Assembly (NCBI GenBank): GCA_013396635.1
Contig: WBMW01005650.1
Location: forward strand, 1,539,308 to 1,603,307
DNA from: Penelope pileata
Lineage: Eukaryota > Chordata > Aves > Galliformes > Cracidae
Direction: 5' to 3'
DNA: 64,000 nucleotides
Part shown: in pieces, positions 27,272 to 40,934 of the stretch
Numbering within the stretch: the first letter of the stretch is position 1
How the letters are laid out: every line of letters begins with the position of its first letter
Position numbers and translations under genes: made by a program
The notes under the pieces: model-generated
The model's database searches: none
Told to the model about the DNA's origin: nothing
Seen by the model: the letters and a program-made list of their open reading frames with translations, nothing else

Positions 27272-27301
27272 GTTATTCCATTGCTACGGTATTCAACTCA
27301 T
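27272..27301 (-). repeat. Diverged second copy of the exon B donor region
   Basis: These 30 bases match 26838-26868 at 28 of 31 aligned positions: 17 identical bases in a row, a 1-base gap, and two substitutions. The original spans the last five bases of exon B, its donor and the following intron. In the copy, read on the minus strand, donor position +1 is T and +5 is A, so it cannot act as a normal GT donor. Similarity was not seen to extend further in either direction. Confidence 0.8.
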
Positions 27302-27361
27302 GTCTAGCATTTGACATTATATTTCTTTTTCTGTTTTCAGTTACGCTGATAAAACAACTGC

Positions 27362-27402
27362 AAAGAAAAAAAAAAGAAAAATAAAAAAAAAGAAAGAAAA
27401 AA
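27362..27402. repeat. A-rich low-complexity tract near exon B
   Basis: About 40 bases of A interrupted by G and one T. In transcript sense it is a T/C tract roughly 350 bases upstream of the exon B acceptor and could bind pyrimidine-tract proteins. That role is inference only. Confidence 0.85.
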
Positions 27403-27568
27403 CAGGCATTCCACCAAGTGGCATGAAGAATACATATTTCACAACTATCCTTACAACCCTTAAAATGTCAGATAACTATCATACATTATTTTCTCATTAT
27501 TTTCTGATCAATCATCCCTTTTTATTAGCAATCAATCAATTCAAAATAGCTGTCTTGGGATGTTTCCA

Positions 27569-27578
27569 CCCCCCCCCC
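27569..27578. repeat. Poly-C run (10 bases)
   Basis: Ten consecutive C on the plus strand (poly-G in the transcript), unusual in this AT-rich intron. No further G-runs are close enough to suggest a G-quadruplex. Confidence 0.9.
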
Positions 27579-29224
27579 ATTCCCTTCTATACTTTTCATT
27601 TCTCATGATTTGAAACCAAAGACAAAAAACTCCTCATAGAAATTTCCGGGTATCCAGCCTAGAACTCTGCTTAATCCCACAGCTGGAATTCCTCCACTTA
27701 GCAAATTTATGGATACTTGTATACACATATGTGTACTGAAACTGCTGGTTATTATCACTGTCTTGTTTCCCCATAAGAAAAAATCCTTAAAAATCCAATT
27801 TCAAGGCTGTCTTACACTACTGACAGCAGCATATGTAAACTTGCAGAGCTACACGATGCATCTTATAAACTACATGCTTTGCAAATTTGTATTTGCACAC
27901 CAGAATCTAGGAGGATTATAAATTAATCTTGCCCTTTAAGGTTGACAATCTTGCCAAGCCATTCTTTTCCACTGCTGTTTCATGTTCTCCTGTTTCCAGC
28001 AATTTTATATTGTTAATGTCTCCACAGAAACATTAAGTCAAATATTTATATGCTGGTCTGAATCACAGCTCAGGAATAGGAAGGAACAAGTGGCATTAGA
28101 AATCTGGACCCACGCCCATTTTGAGATGTTAAATATGCAGGGTGCTTAATAATGTCCCTGAGGAAATACGTGTTTCTTGCCCTATTGCTGTGGGTTCAGC
28201 AATGCCAGTTAACATATTATTGGGCACTGAGATTTTGACTAAACTCCATAATCATTATTCCTTTATTTTAATTGAGAAAAAATAGCCACAAGTTATGAAA
28301 CAGGAAATCAGCATTTACAGAGATAAAGTTTTAATTCTCAAATCCTTTGGGATAGAAAGAAATGTCTAAGTAAAAACTGTTTCACCTTATTTTTTCCTTC
28401 CTCCTCCTAGTCAGAAACACTAATGAAGTTTTCTTCCCATACATTTTTGAGTTATGTCATGACAAAAGGCAGAAGCAGCCAACACTGCAGATGCCAAAAG
28501 CACAAACTAACATTGTGCTTCAGGTTTTGTGATAAACCTTAAACTTAATGGCTGCTGCCCAAAAGCTACCTGCTGTTCACTTCATATTTTGACCAGTATT
28601 TTTTTTCTTGTTGTTACATCAAGCTTAAAAATACGCATTTTTCTTGTTCTTTAAGATGTTTGCAATTTTGCAGCGCCATGACCATTGCTCACTTTGGTAG
28701 GGAAAAGATGAATTGTTCACCCCCTGTCCTGATTTCTCAGACTTATTGCAAGAAGCCAAATGCACCTTTCCCATCCAATATAAGAAGAGTGGTTTGAAAG
28801 ACACGAGCTGAGCCACAGGCCAGCACAAAAATCTAATTCAGAGTTGTCTGCACAACAGTCCTATCCACCATATCTGTCAAACATTTCCTAACTGTTTATA
28901 ACAAGTTTAAGACATAGTGTAGGCTAAAAGCCCCAGTTCCAACAAGCCATAGAAAGAAAGCAGAACAAATCATGGGCTTTACTGATATTGTGCAAGAGGA
29001 TTTATTAGACAAATTCCAAATAATCATATACAGATCCTTCTTCATAACAGACAGAAAGAAATAGTAACAATGTTAAGAAGCATCCCTGCAAACCTGACTG
29101 GAATCTGACAAAGAACTTAACCTTGAATTTGATGGCAAGGCATTCCAGTTTGGTACCTGAAAGATTTGCACTCCTTGGATACAATGCAACCCAACTTTAA
29201 CCGTAACCATTCCTTGGTACATAC

Positions 29225-29262
29225 TGTATAGTATAGGATATACATAATGTATAGCATAGGAT
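29225..29262. repeat. Near-perfect 15-base direct repeat with 23-base spacing
   Basis: TGTATAGTATAGGAT at 29225-29239 recurs as TGTATAGCATAGGAT at 29248-29262, with one difference. The tract between is also AT-rich. Confidence 0.75.
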
Positions 29263-30130
29263 CAGTGGAGATACCAGAAAGCAGAGGGTTTCATTTTTTT
29301 TTTTTTCTCCTAAATGTCTGTATGTGCCTACTGAGCCTTTTTAAAGCCTCAGGCAGCAGGCACACTCATGGAGCAGTACGTGCAGATACTTTGTTCTATT
29401 TTGTCATTTAGGCAGTTATTGCACAGCAACTCATGCTTGAGGTAGTAATAAGAAATTCAGGTTAGAGATGCTCCATATACCTCTGCATCATTTGTTCAAG
29501 AGCAATGGTAGTAATACAAAAAGTAATTTTCAGGAAATATGATTTTTTTAAAATGTTTAATTAGCCACCAGAGGGAGCTACATATTCCCAGGAATGTAAA
29601 GAAGAACATCAACATCTCCTAATTAAGAAGCTTCTATAATGGCAGCATAGTTCAAAGAAAGTGCATCTCCCAGTTCACAACAAGCTCAGTACAATGAAAA
29701 GTTTAATAAAAATCTGGTTTAATTTGCCATATGGTTTGGTGCTTCAGTAAGAGCAAGGAAGAAAGAACCGGAGGGTTGTCTGACATCTCTGGTAAGACTG
29801 CTATTCTGAATGTTGTCTAAAACACAGCACTGTTCATACGAACATTTCCTAGGTTACAACGTATTATACACAACAGTGCTCTACCAGTTTACAGGCTGAG
29901 AAAAAAAAAATGGCTGGATTATTTCAGCTGGAATGTTTGCTTTGGACACCGCTTTTCAAATTCTAGAAAAAGTAGCTCAGTTGCCCACGGTTACTACGAT
30001 CTACATTTCCGACAGAAGCACTTATTTCCAAAATTTGTTCACAGCTTTAGGAACGTCAGTGCAGGTTCTATTATTGAAAATGTCTGCACCATATTACAGC
30101 AGCTACATCTGAAATTGAAGAGATAGAGTA

Positions 30131-30289
30131 ACAGGTTGCTCAAAGGGGCTGTGGTGTGTCCCACTGCTAAAAGTGCTCAGACTGGCTGGGCCTTTGGGCA
30201 GCCTGGCCTAGTGACAAAGGTCTCTGCCCATGGCAAGGGGGAGGACTAGGTGGTCTTCCAAGGTCCCTTCCAACCCAAACCAACATGGG
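30131..30289 (+). mobile_element. CR1 LINE, short 3' end fragment
   Basis: The sequence starts ACAGGTTGCTCAAAGGGGCT, passes through GGGCAGCCTGGCCTAGTG and CTGCCCATGGCAAGGGG, and reaches CCAAGGTCCCTTCCAACCC. These are the standard blocks of the avian CR1 3' region in order. The terminal ATTCTATG repeats are eroded. It lies antisense to CDH13. Confidence 0.88.
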
Positions 30290-33200
30290 CAGATGGGGTA
30301 GGCAGAATAGATGCCAGCTGAGCATCCCAAAACAATATAGACTTGTGAAGGCTATTGCCTCCCCCAGGACCCAAAGGACATAAATGCAAACATGATTCAC
30401 TTCCCCACCTTAACAGGAGTTAACACCATTTTCCCGTACTGAGGGTACACTGGAGAATAAACATATTGAAAATTGAAGTGATCAATGTCAGCCTTTTCAG
30501 AACAACATCTATAGCACTCAAGACAAAGGAGAATTCTTTTATTTTTATTTTTTTGGAAAAGACAAAGACTGTAGGCTTCTGCTCCTCTAAGAGACACTTC
30601 CAAGAAAACAGAACGTTACTTAGCTGTCAGGATCAGCTTTTTGCTGAACCATAGCCATAACATATTTACCAAGTGCTGTTTTTCAGCTGACATTATGTAT
30701 CCCCTCCAGCTAAACTCATTTCAGCATTCTGATTTCTCTTTTGTTATAGGTTTACCACAAAAGTAAACCCATGTTCTCAAGAGAAGTACAAAAAGCACGC
30801 TACTCCCAGAGAGAGACTTTACAGTTCTGCAGCCATAGCAAATCTGTGCTTAACAGCACCATCCTAGTTCACCACTTTTTAAAAGCTACATAACATTTCT
30901 GAAGTATTGATTGCTAGGTGAACAAATACCTTGATCACGGAAAACTTTACACTAACTGTCACAAGACAATGTGAGAATAAAAATTTAGCAGTTGAAACTA
31001 AAATGAATTAAGAAAATGAAAGTCACTCTGATATTTTCAAGATAACGAGGTGGGTTTCTTATGAGATTTGTGATGGAAAACATCGCAGGAAGTGTCAAAT
31101 TTAGGAACAATGCTAAAATTAAAGCACACAGTTTTAACATATTTTTTATGCACGTTTGCAACACTGATGGGTGCTACAAACTCGACAAATGTTCCTTGCC
31201 TGATGCTCTCCAAACTAAGCTGCATGAGTACTTGTAATAGGTATCATATTTAGAACTTCAGGTATATGAAGAAAACAGAACTTGTAGTGCTTGTAATGCA
31301 GACAGCATAGCTGAACAGTTTATCGAACAGGGGCTGAGCTTCGGGAAGAACTTATACTAATTCCATTCTTTCATTAAACCAGTGCAAATGCAAGGTCATA
31401 GTCACTATAATAAAAACAATTCTGAATCTGAAGTTTGCCAAGGTTAATAAATTCCATAGACAAATATTTCAACATATTGTTTAAATGTATGAAAATGGCA
31501 TAGTGTATTAGCAACTGGTGAAGTGCTTCCAACACCAGTGCTCATTTTTAGAGGTCTTTTTATAATAATCAACACAAATAGGACATTTTATATTCAACCA
31601 AAATATAACTTCTCAACATAATACCTTCTGATTATAATCATGTATAGACTTTTCAAAATTCAGATCAATTTTGTAGTATGATGCACACATGCCCAAATGA
31701 AACAGAAATAATTTATGCACATGGAAGCCCTGTGCACAGGCGGGTCCCTTTTATTTGAGGTTCATCGTTGTAGCCCTACACAGATCCCCCTTGAAGAATC
31801 AGTTGCAGCACTGGATGGAGCCTGCAGGCTTCACCTACCAAATCTGAGGATTTGCTCAATACAAATAGCTACCAATGAGCATTTGCTTTTAGATAGAAGT
31901 AATTCTATGAACACACAAAGATGTGTGTTATCCTTTGTGGGAGGTAATTCTTCAACTCCCTTTTGCTCTTGATTTATAAAGCGCAAGAAGATTCATCACA
32001 AATACCTCTCACTCTCCCTTTTCCCAAGTAGTAGTTGACTTCAGATAGCTATCTGCAAACTCGGGAATCAGGACACAACAATCTCCTCCTACTGGTAGCA
32101 CAAAGTTCATAAACAAAGATTTTCATAATCTCAAAGGAGAATCACTTGGAGCTATCGCTTGCCACAGAAGGCCTGGGTATTCAGCTGGCTGATTTGGCCC
32201 ATCAGTAGCAATTTAATCATTATATTTTAATTGCTGCTTAGGCTACTAACTTGCAACAAATCCTCTTATTTGAAGGAATTTGAGATCCACCAGCTTTTGA
32301 GTGACAACCAGCTGAAGTAGATACAAAGCTATAGTTGCTAGGAAAAATCTGACTGTAACTGACAATAGTATATGAAGACACAGAATATATTCATATATGA
32401 AAATATGAAATCTCAAAAGATAGCCTTTAAATATATACATATGTGTTTGAACTTGTAGAGGGGCTTGATTGCAAACCTGTCACCAGAGACAACATTTAAC
32501 AGTTTCTAATTGTACACATTAAGGACAAAGTACAGAATATATAACGTAATCAGCACACATGGAGCAAAGTCTGCAAGGAGTAAGAGAAAAGAGGAGAGTA
32601 GAGACAATTTACAGTATCTTTTTCTAGGTATTTCAAAGTGCTGTCTATTCCCAATAAGATCAAAGACTTCACTTGTTACTCAAGGCTACTTCTGCAGCAT
32701 CCAGAAAATCGTAAGGCACTCTGTTCTAGCACTGGACTGGAAACAACACAGCAGCATCTCGGCTGCACTGTGTCCAGGCTAAAACAAGTGGGTAAGGTCT
32801 AAATAAGTCTTCCCTGGTCTCTCTGGGGAAGATTAAGAGAAAAAAAACACATGCAAAAAAGTTAGTCACCTTCTCTCCCAGCAGCTACAATTGCTGCCCA
32901 TGGGCCTTGGTTAGAGATGTTTAGATCCATACATGCAGTAAAGAAAGAGATCAAGGTCTGGATTAAGGGGGAACTTTCAACCAGGTGGAGCAATTGGAAT
33001 TACAGAATAAGACTTTGAGGTTGCAGAGGTTTGAGGTTTCTTCCCCAACCTGAAGGACTGAGTAGAAGTAATAAATTGAGAAAAATGGAGTTGGTGAGAA
33101 TGATTCACTTAAAAACAGTTTTCAAAATTAAGATTCAGATTAGCTAGAAAAAAATTGTTGGAAGATTCTGTCTAATTGTATTTGGCTTTAACTAGCAACC

Positions 33201-33323
33201 TGCCAAGTCTAGACTTCTAAGAATGCTTTGTAATTAAGATGAATATAGAGGAATAAGTACTATATCAAAAAGCATTTTATAATCTTTAATTGAAGATATT
33301 TAAAAAGCAATATTATTAAGAAG

Positions 33324-33367
33324 GTTTGTTTGTTTGTTGTGGTTTTTTTTGTTTTGTTTTGTTTTTT
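33324..33367. repeat. T-rich (TTTG)n / (TTTTG)n low-complexity tract
   Basis: Repeats of GTTT and GTTTT surround a GGTTTTTTTT block, typical of a decayed simple repeat. In transcript sense it is A/C-rich. Confidence 0.85.
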
Positions 33368-34002
33368 AAATTTTGTTCCATTATAGGAAGTCAACGTAAT
33401 TTTTCTGGATACTTTAAGAACCTGCTTAGCACCCAATTCCCATTTGTAGCAAACAACCCACAGATCTAATTATAGATTTTTCTCAGCCACTAGTTCCCTA
33501 GGAAACAAATCCATGGCTCTTGTCTTGTGCATGGAAGGTCATAGCAGGAAGTTAAATATTTTTCTGTGTATATAAACTTATCGAGAGGTCACAGGTCCAC
33601 ATCTCAACAGATGTTGGTGTTTCTGTCAAGGATAGATGGCAGCTATATTTGACAGATATCTCAAATATTTAAAACATAAAACACTTTAATCTGATGAAGT
33701 ACTTAATACTTCCATTAGTACAATGCTCTATGGCTCTGTACGCTGTAAACAAAGGATTTTCATTTTCATTTTCTAAACTCATTCTCGTTCTTATCAATGG
33801 GCCCACTTTCATCTTAAATGTTTAACAGTCAGAGGTCAATGTAAAACAGCTGGTAAGTACAACCGATTAGAAAAGCAGAAATTTAATTTCAAGTCACGAA
33901 CGGTAAATATAATTTATGTTTTCTGATATTGGCTTCCAAAGTCAACAGATGTCATTGCAAACTGATAACATTTTTACCTACATGTGGCTGCAGTAGTCTT
34001 AG

Positions 34003-34030
34003 GAAAAAAAGAAAAAAAAGAAAAAAAAAG
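34003..34030. repeat. A-rich (A7-9 G)n tract
   Basis: Three runs of 7-9 A separated by single G. A simple slippage-prone repeat. Confidence 0.9.
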
Positions 34031-37000
34031 TATAAATATTGCTACTCAAATTTTGGTTTGACTCTAATGCATTGCTGAAAAAATACAGACTAAATAGAAT
34101 TTATCAGAAATCCAGATATGTGTGAATGCATAACTTGAACAGACGCAAAGCAGAATGAACTTGAGGGTGGCAGAGGGAAGCTTTGTCAGATTAGTCCTCC
34201 TCATTTATAACACAAAAATACCATTCAAGTCTATCTTGAGCCATTTACAATGACAGCTTAAAAGTTATGTAATTGTTCAACAATCCTACTCCCACTAGTA
34301 TAATATTCAGCCTGACTTAAGGTCAAATAAAGGATTTAAACTAAATCAGAGAGTCTTCAATCTGTAGGAAGCAAGAAGGAAGCCTGCACTGTCAGCACAT
34401 CTCAGTTACATGCAGCAACTCATGCTGGCTGCCTCCCAGGCCTCACAGAGGTCTTGTTCCACTCGGGTCTGTGGACAGGCTTCCATCAAGCCCACAATTA
34501 ATATCACAAACTTGGACTGTGTTACTCCCTAGACCATTGATTCATTAGATATATGGATGCAAAAATATTTGATTTTAAGAAATGTTTTTGGTTTCCTACT
34601 CTGTTCTTTTTAATTTATATTCTTCTTCCACGTGTTTTTTTAATTTTTATGTACTGTTCCTTACTCTATTTCACAGATGCTACCAATTGTGCTACATTGC
34701 CTTTGCTGCTTCAGCTGTAATAGACTGAATTCTCATTAGCAAGAGATTGGGGGGAAAAAAAAAAATCACATGGCTGGTGAAATTACTACCACTAGAGAGC
34801 ATTTCAAATCTTTTAATGACTGCTAGCCTTAAATTGGTATTTCATTGCTGAGTGAGGGTTACCCATTTTATTGCACAGAGCTTTGCAGACACGATTATCT
34901 GGCCAGGGAGCACTTACACCAATCTAGGATCTCCACACAACGCATCACATTCATTCAAAAACAGGCTAGCAGCTTCACAAAGGGCAGGTTTTTACAGCAG
35001 GGTAGCAGGTACCTCACTCACCAAGGCCCAGGGAGTCCCAGGCAATGTCTATTCCCCTTTTATGGTTACTTGCCTCCCTCATTCTCTTATTTCTAAAGGA
35101 CACCCTACCTTGCTTTTGATGCTAATTTCCAGATGGGGCTGATGAGCATTTTAACACCATTCTTTAATTAGACTACTTCTAACAGTAAAAACATTAACTG
35201 AAAGTGGGTTTGTTAGCAATTCCATAAGTGAGTTTGCTTCCAGACTTCCAGGTTTAGCCAGACTTGATGTTCCGGAATATTTTTTGTTTTCGTTCGCCAG
35301 TGACAGTATCACCAAAGTGTGGCAAGACTCACCTTCAGTCACATGAAATCTTTTCAATAAAGTTTGCTCTTTTACTCCTCTTCCTTCCTCTTATATTCCA
35401 AAGAACCAAAGGTTCAAAATCCACGATACGTTTCAGATAATTAAAAACTTTACAGTTAAGAAGCTACCACTAACTTGGATTCAATTTCCCACTTTGAAGA
35501 GGTCACCCCTTAACTTCACAGATTGCTTGACTCATGCTGGAATTAAAAATGCAATGCATTAAACTATGGCTTCCAATGTGCAAACATCTTGATGGAGTTG
35601 TAATTGGTGACAGAGTTGCATTAGTCTTTTAAGAAGCTTTCAGATGACTATACAATAATTGCAATACACTCTTAAATGTATATCACTCTTCATGAAATCA
35701 CACTGGGAAATTATGGAATCAATCAAGATGAAATGAGTTAAAAAGAACACACAATTTCCAAACCACGCAGAACTTAAAACTTGGTTTTTCACTTCTAAAA
35801 GTGGAAGATCTCTAGAGTTACAGATCAATTAAGCTTCAATAATACATATGATGCACTGTTGTCCAATAGGTCAGTTATTGTCTTCTAGGCATATTATTAC
35901 TGCCTTCAAAAAGTCAGAATTAAAAATTACCTGAACTGAACATTCATTCACTGTGCTACAAAGATGTACACTTATGTTTTAAGTTAATAGCAATACCCAA
36001 ACAGCCTACTAAATTTATCTATGTGAAAAGATGCCTAAAAGGAAGCCAGCAAAGTAAATCCAGCCTAGGAGTCAAGACAAGTTGCTGTTCCTCAAGATCC
36101 AATATGTTAAACACGTAATAATTTAAGGTGGTCAGTTGTTTGTAGAGCATCAGAAGATGGATCATCTGTGACCTCCTAGGTGCTTGACAGAAATACATAA
36201 GGTCTTTGGAAGTGTACACTTAACAGTTTCTGTTAAACTTATGAAAACCCAGAAACAGACCAAGGATATCACAAATTGCTAGTAGTTATGACAGAATCAA
36301 AATGTTTCCTTTTATCCGTGCCCAACAAGAACTTTATCTCCAAGCACACACCGTAAAAAGGTCTTCTCCTGTTCCTAAATTTTTTATGAGCTCTTCTCCA
36401 ACAAAATCATAGACAATAAAATATTACTGATGATCATTTGCATCAAGATGCCTCAGCATACCTGATTGGGCACTTACAAAATTATTTCATTTTGTAACCA
36501 CACCAATTATTCAAACTTCATTTCCACAGAAAACAGCTCTAGATTAGCAAGATAATTTATCAAATTTTATAATTTCCTTCCTAGAAATACTAGAAGCTGA
36601 GCTATAAAATTTAATCATCCATGACATCTATACTTTGTGACTCAACAATTTGCCTTCCTTCCAGCTGAGGCTGTCTTTTAGTCTTTTCTCCCACTGACAC
36701 AGATATTTATCTAAATATGGATGCATAAACATATGCATGTGTGTACAAAAATCTATGCATTATACATATTTTTAAAATTATATGCAAACATTAATGTTCT
36801 TTCAGCAGTTACACTTCAGTCCACATTAGCTGGCAAGAGAAATTAGTCACCTACAGTCCTGCAAGTCAAATACATACTCTTCATCTGCAGGTACTGACAG
36901 GAATCATTATTTCAACTCACTGCACTAAACCAAACTGTGTACCAAAGCTTGCAGTGCTACTGGATCGAATGCCTTAAAGAAGCACAAAGCAGTAATACAC

Positions 37001-40000
37001 ATCTCAGGTTACCACAGTTTTAGGTATGTGGAAAAATGTCCCAATTTGTAACAGGAAATGCAAGCGCTATTAATCATCCTTTTAACATACAGAGATCTTA
37101 CCTTAATTATCCCAATTGCAACCAACTTTTCCCTAATGGCAAACAAACATTAACCTGCATTAATCTAATGACTCATTCAGAAAGAAAATTCCATGTATTT
37201 TTAAAAATCTCCTACAGAAGTCACCTAGAAACATCTACACTCTTTCAAGGATATTGGAAAGAACGGCACAGCTGCTTACTTTTAGCTCTAACAGATGACT
37301 GTAAGATTATAGGGAAGATTTATTGATAGCACTTTCTGAATAAATAAAAATCCACAGAAACAAACACAGCGTTAACTTGGTTGAGTGATTAATTACATTG
37401 TATTTTAAGTGTTAGGTAACCTCTTTGATTAAGAAACCTTATGCAAGAATTCAGTCAAATCAATATCTTGTTGACCTCCACAAGCAAAAAGAGTCTTTAA
37501 GTCAGATAATATGGATTCTTCAAAATATTTCCCTATTTCTGAAGTAATTTGGTAAATCAAGACTTTTCCAGCTCCTTTAACCTCTACTAAAAAACTACTG
37601 TGCAATAACACGAAGCTATATTCTTATGAGCAATGTTGACTGCTCTTGCAAAAGACTCCAACAACAACAAAAAAATAAAGCTACCAACTCAGAATTTAGA
37701 AAAAGCTCAGGTAATAGCTACCTTTCCTTTAAGAATATGCACAATAAAATTTGGATTTTTTATAATTATTAGAAATCAGTTTAAACTGCAGTTGCTGTAC
37801 CTATAGATAAAGCATTCCCAAAGTTTAAGATGACCTTTACAGGAAGCTCTACATTGAAACCAGTAACATATTATTTTTACTATATTCTTTTTAACAAAAT
37901 GACTTTCTAAGCAACATAAGTGTTAGCAAAAAAAAAAAATTCAAAAATTTTATTTTGTCACATCTCTGTTTTTATCTCACATAAGATTGAGCGTTTCAAT
38001 CTTCTGTGAAACTTAGTCCATCAATATGCAGTTTATGTCTTTTCATAACAAATATATTTTCAAAAAAGACAATATTTTATCTAAGCTTGCAGAAAAAAAA
38101 AATCATAATGCCTGAATGTAACAATTATATTTTCAGACTTCCATCCCTGGCTATTACCAAAATATTAGCATTCAAGGAGAACCCATACAATACCAGGAAT
38201 ACAATTCTGCTCATGAGGTTGAAAGAAAATTACTTTTGAGAGGAAAGAACTGGAGGGTAAAAGTACACAAGGACCTATATTAAAAGGTTTGATTTTGCCC
38301 AGTGTTTCCCTGAAGCCAAGAAAAAAATTCTAGACAAAAGAAATAGATTGATTTTTTTTTATAAAAGCATCAGTACATTTGACAAACTTGCTAGATAGTA
38401 TTAGCTCATGAATTTATCAGTTATCAATACATAAATGTAAATTATAGCTATTATATAAATAAAACATTTTTTCCCAAAGCAGCAAACAAAAAAAATACAT
38501 TCTTGGGCTTTTTTATCCACTTGAGACTAAGTGCAAGAAATACCTTTTCCCCCCTACCTGTAATGGTATTATCTTTTCTAACTGTGAAAAATGAGATGAT
38601 TTCCAGTCACATACAATTGCCTACGATAACATTGCTCAATGTCAAAAAAAAAAAACAAACACAAAAAACCATAAAGCTAATGCTAAGACTCAGTGAATGT
38701 TTGAGCAGTTAAATTATTAAACTGTTAGACACATAAGTTTGGCGGATAATGGCTATACCTTGCAGAACGCAAATGGAGCAATTAGAATGGAAAAGATAGC
38801 AAACGAGTTTAACACTCTAGTTGAGATAAGAGAAAAATGAACAGAGGAAAACTCGAGAAGCAGAAGTCTTCACACTCAAGAAACTAGAGCTGGAGAAGAA
38901 AAGTAGGATATTTCTATAAAGTATTCTAAATGTTAGAAAGAATTTTTCTCTTGTAGCAATGAGATCTTGCTTCTAAGGACTTCTAGGGCTTAGGAGTCAA
39001 GGAGGTTCTGTTGCAACCAGCAGATGAAGCTAAAGTAATTTTAACCCATCTTAAAAAAGCAGTTGAAACTTGCCCAGTAGAGATGAATCTTGTATAGTGT
39101 AGCCCTACTACTTTTTAGAGGCACATCAGGATCCAGCAGAAAGGCTGCAACGAGCTGTGCTCTGATATCACCAGGCACCACTTGGAGGCTCATTCCCATC
39201 AGTTGCACGGATGCTGGAGCAGCCTTTCAGAGCCTCCAGCCTGCACACAGGGCTTTCTGCCTCCCACCAGTCAGAAATGCAAAGCTGATGTTAGACTCTG
39301 GAAGATGGTCTGCAATGAGCAAATTGGTTTTTTGGCGAATTCCTTGATTGACTGAAATCAGTATTCTATCTTATTATGCCTAACAAAAATGTAATCTGTA
39401 TTGAAATTATACAACTTGTGTAAAAATCGGATAGAGCTGTAGGTTTCCAGTGTCATTTTAAACTGGCAAAATATAAAGCAGGACCTTCTCCACCAGTACA
39501 GTACAGAGAGAGCATTCAGCTGTACTGTGATCTAAGCAGCCACAACTACTACGGCCCTCAGTTTTATACCTTATTGAAAACATAGCCTAAACTGAAGCCC
39601 TGGGATTACAGCCACAACAAGGCACTGGCTCTCTGCTGATTCACAGAAAGGAGAATCTACATCTGAAAAGAAAACAGAATTTAATTCCAAGGCTATTTCC
39701 ACTTTATACTAAATGCCTCTTTCTAATATTGACGTTACTAGGTGATAATCTATTATCACCTGCGGCCATATCTGATATAAACACATAAATGTAAACCCTA
39801 AATATACAAAGTTTTCAAAGTTTTGACATTTCTTCAGCTCGGTGTTAACAAATGACACAACTCACACTTCGAAAGTTTATGTAGGATTAAATTATTTATA
39901 TGACTTAGTACTAATGAAAAGGTCAACCACTGTTTCTTATGCAATTAATTGTGGTCTCCCTCTATTTAACTGCAGTTAGAAAATGACAAAAAAATCTAAT

Positions 40001-40914
40001 GATAACAAATACAACGTGTGTTATTTCTAGCAGCACACCTGAATTTATTCTTACTGTATATTTGATATATTAACATTCATATTGTACTTTCAGGCAAAAA
40101 GGACTGAACTTATCTAGAATATTAGTGAATCTGACAAAATTAGACTCAAAATACTTGGGAGAGCCTCGGAATAATTTCTGACACATACAATGATGAAGGC
40201 ACAAGAGCACACCTAGCTTCACAGAGAATTCAGAAATAAAATAAATGTGATTTTATGTTCTAATTTAAGGGAAATGCAGATCTGGTAAACAAGCAGTAGG
40301 GACAAGTAATAAGGCAAAAAAAATCTTTAGATTAATGAGGCAGGTTAGTTTCCCCAGGATCAGACTTTCTTGTTTAATTTTTACTGAAATTAAGGCTGCA
40401 GGCATATGATCACAATTCTCAAATAAAAATAAAGAATTATTTAATGGTATTAGTAGCTATTTATTTTTCATAAATTAGTTAACAACACATCATGGAGTCA
40501 GAAAAAATAATTTAACAAGGTCTACTAATTCTATTAATAATGAAAATCACCTTAATACGTATGTTTCTATGGCTACGGTTATTGTGTCTAGGTTACAGAA
40601 AGATCTTAAAACAGTCCCAAGTTTATCAGCCACTAAGGAGAGCATTGAATGCTTTGAAACCAATATTTAGAAAGAACAGTCAAGTCTTTTCAATTATAAA
40701 TCATTCATTTCCACTTTGGCCAAAGAAATCAATGGGCAAGGAAACACATCTCCTGTCAATTAGTAGCAGTTCTCTAGATTTATCACTCGTATATCTTATC
40801 AATTTTCAACTGATAACACAGTGGATCAGCCTTAAATGAAATTTACAGACCAGCACAACAATTTAAACATGACAGAAATTTAAACCTGAAAACCCTCGAT
40901 GTATCCAGTTAAGA

Positions 40915-40934
40915 CAATGGGAATATTCCCATTG
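40915..40934. repeat. Perfect 20-base palindrome
   Basis: CAATGGGAATATTCCCATTG equals its own reverse complement over all 20 bases. It could be a dimeric transcription factor site or a small cruciform, or chance. No function can be assigned. Confidence 0.9.

Noticed and set aside
39090..39347. 85-codon plus-strand frame in a GC-richer stretch
   Set aside because: No family signature or conserved motif. The composition may reflect an unrecognised old repeat, but I could not support a call.
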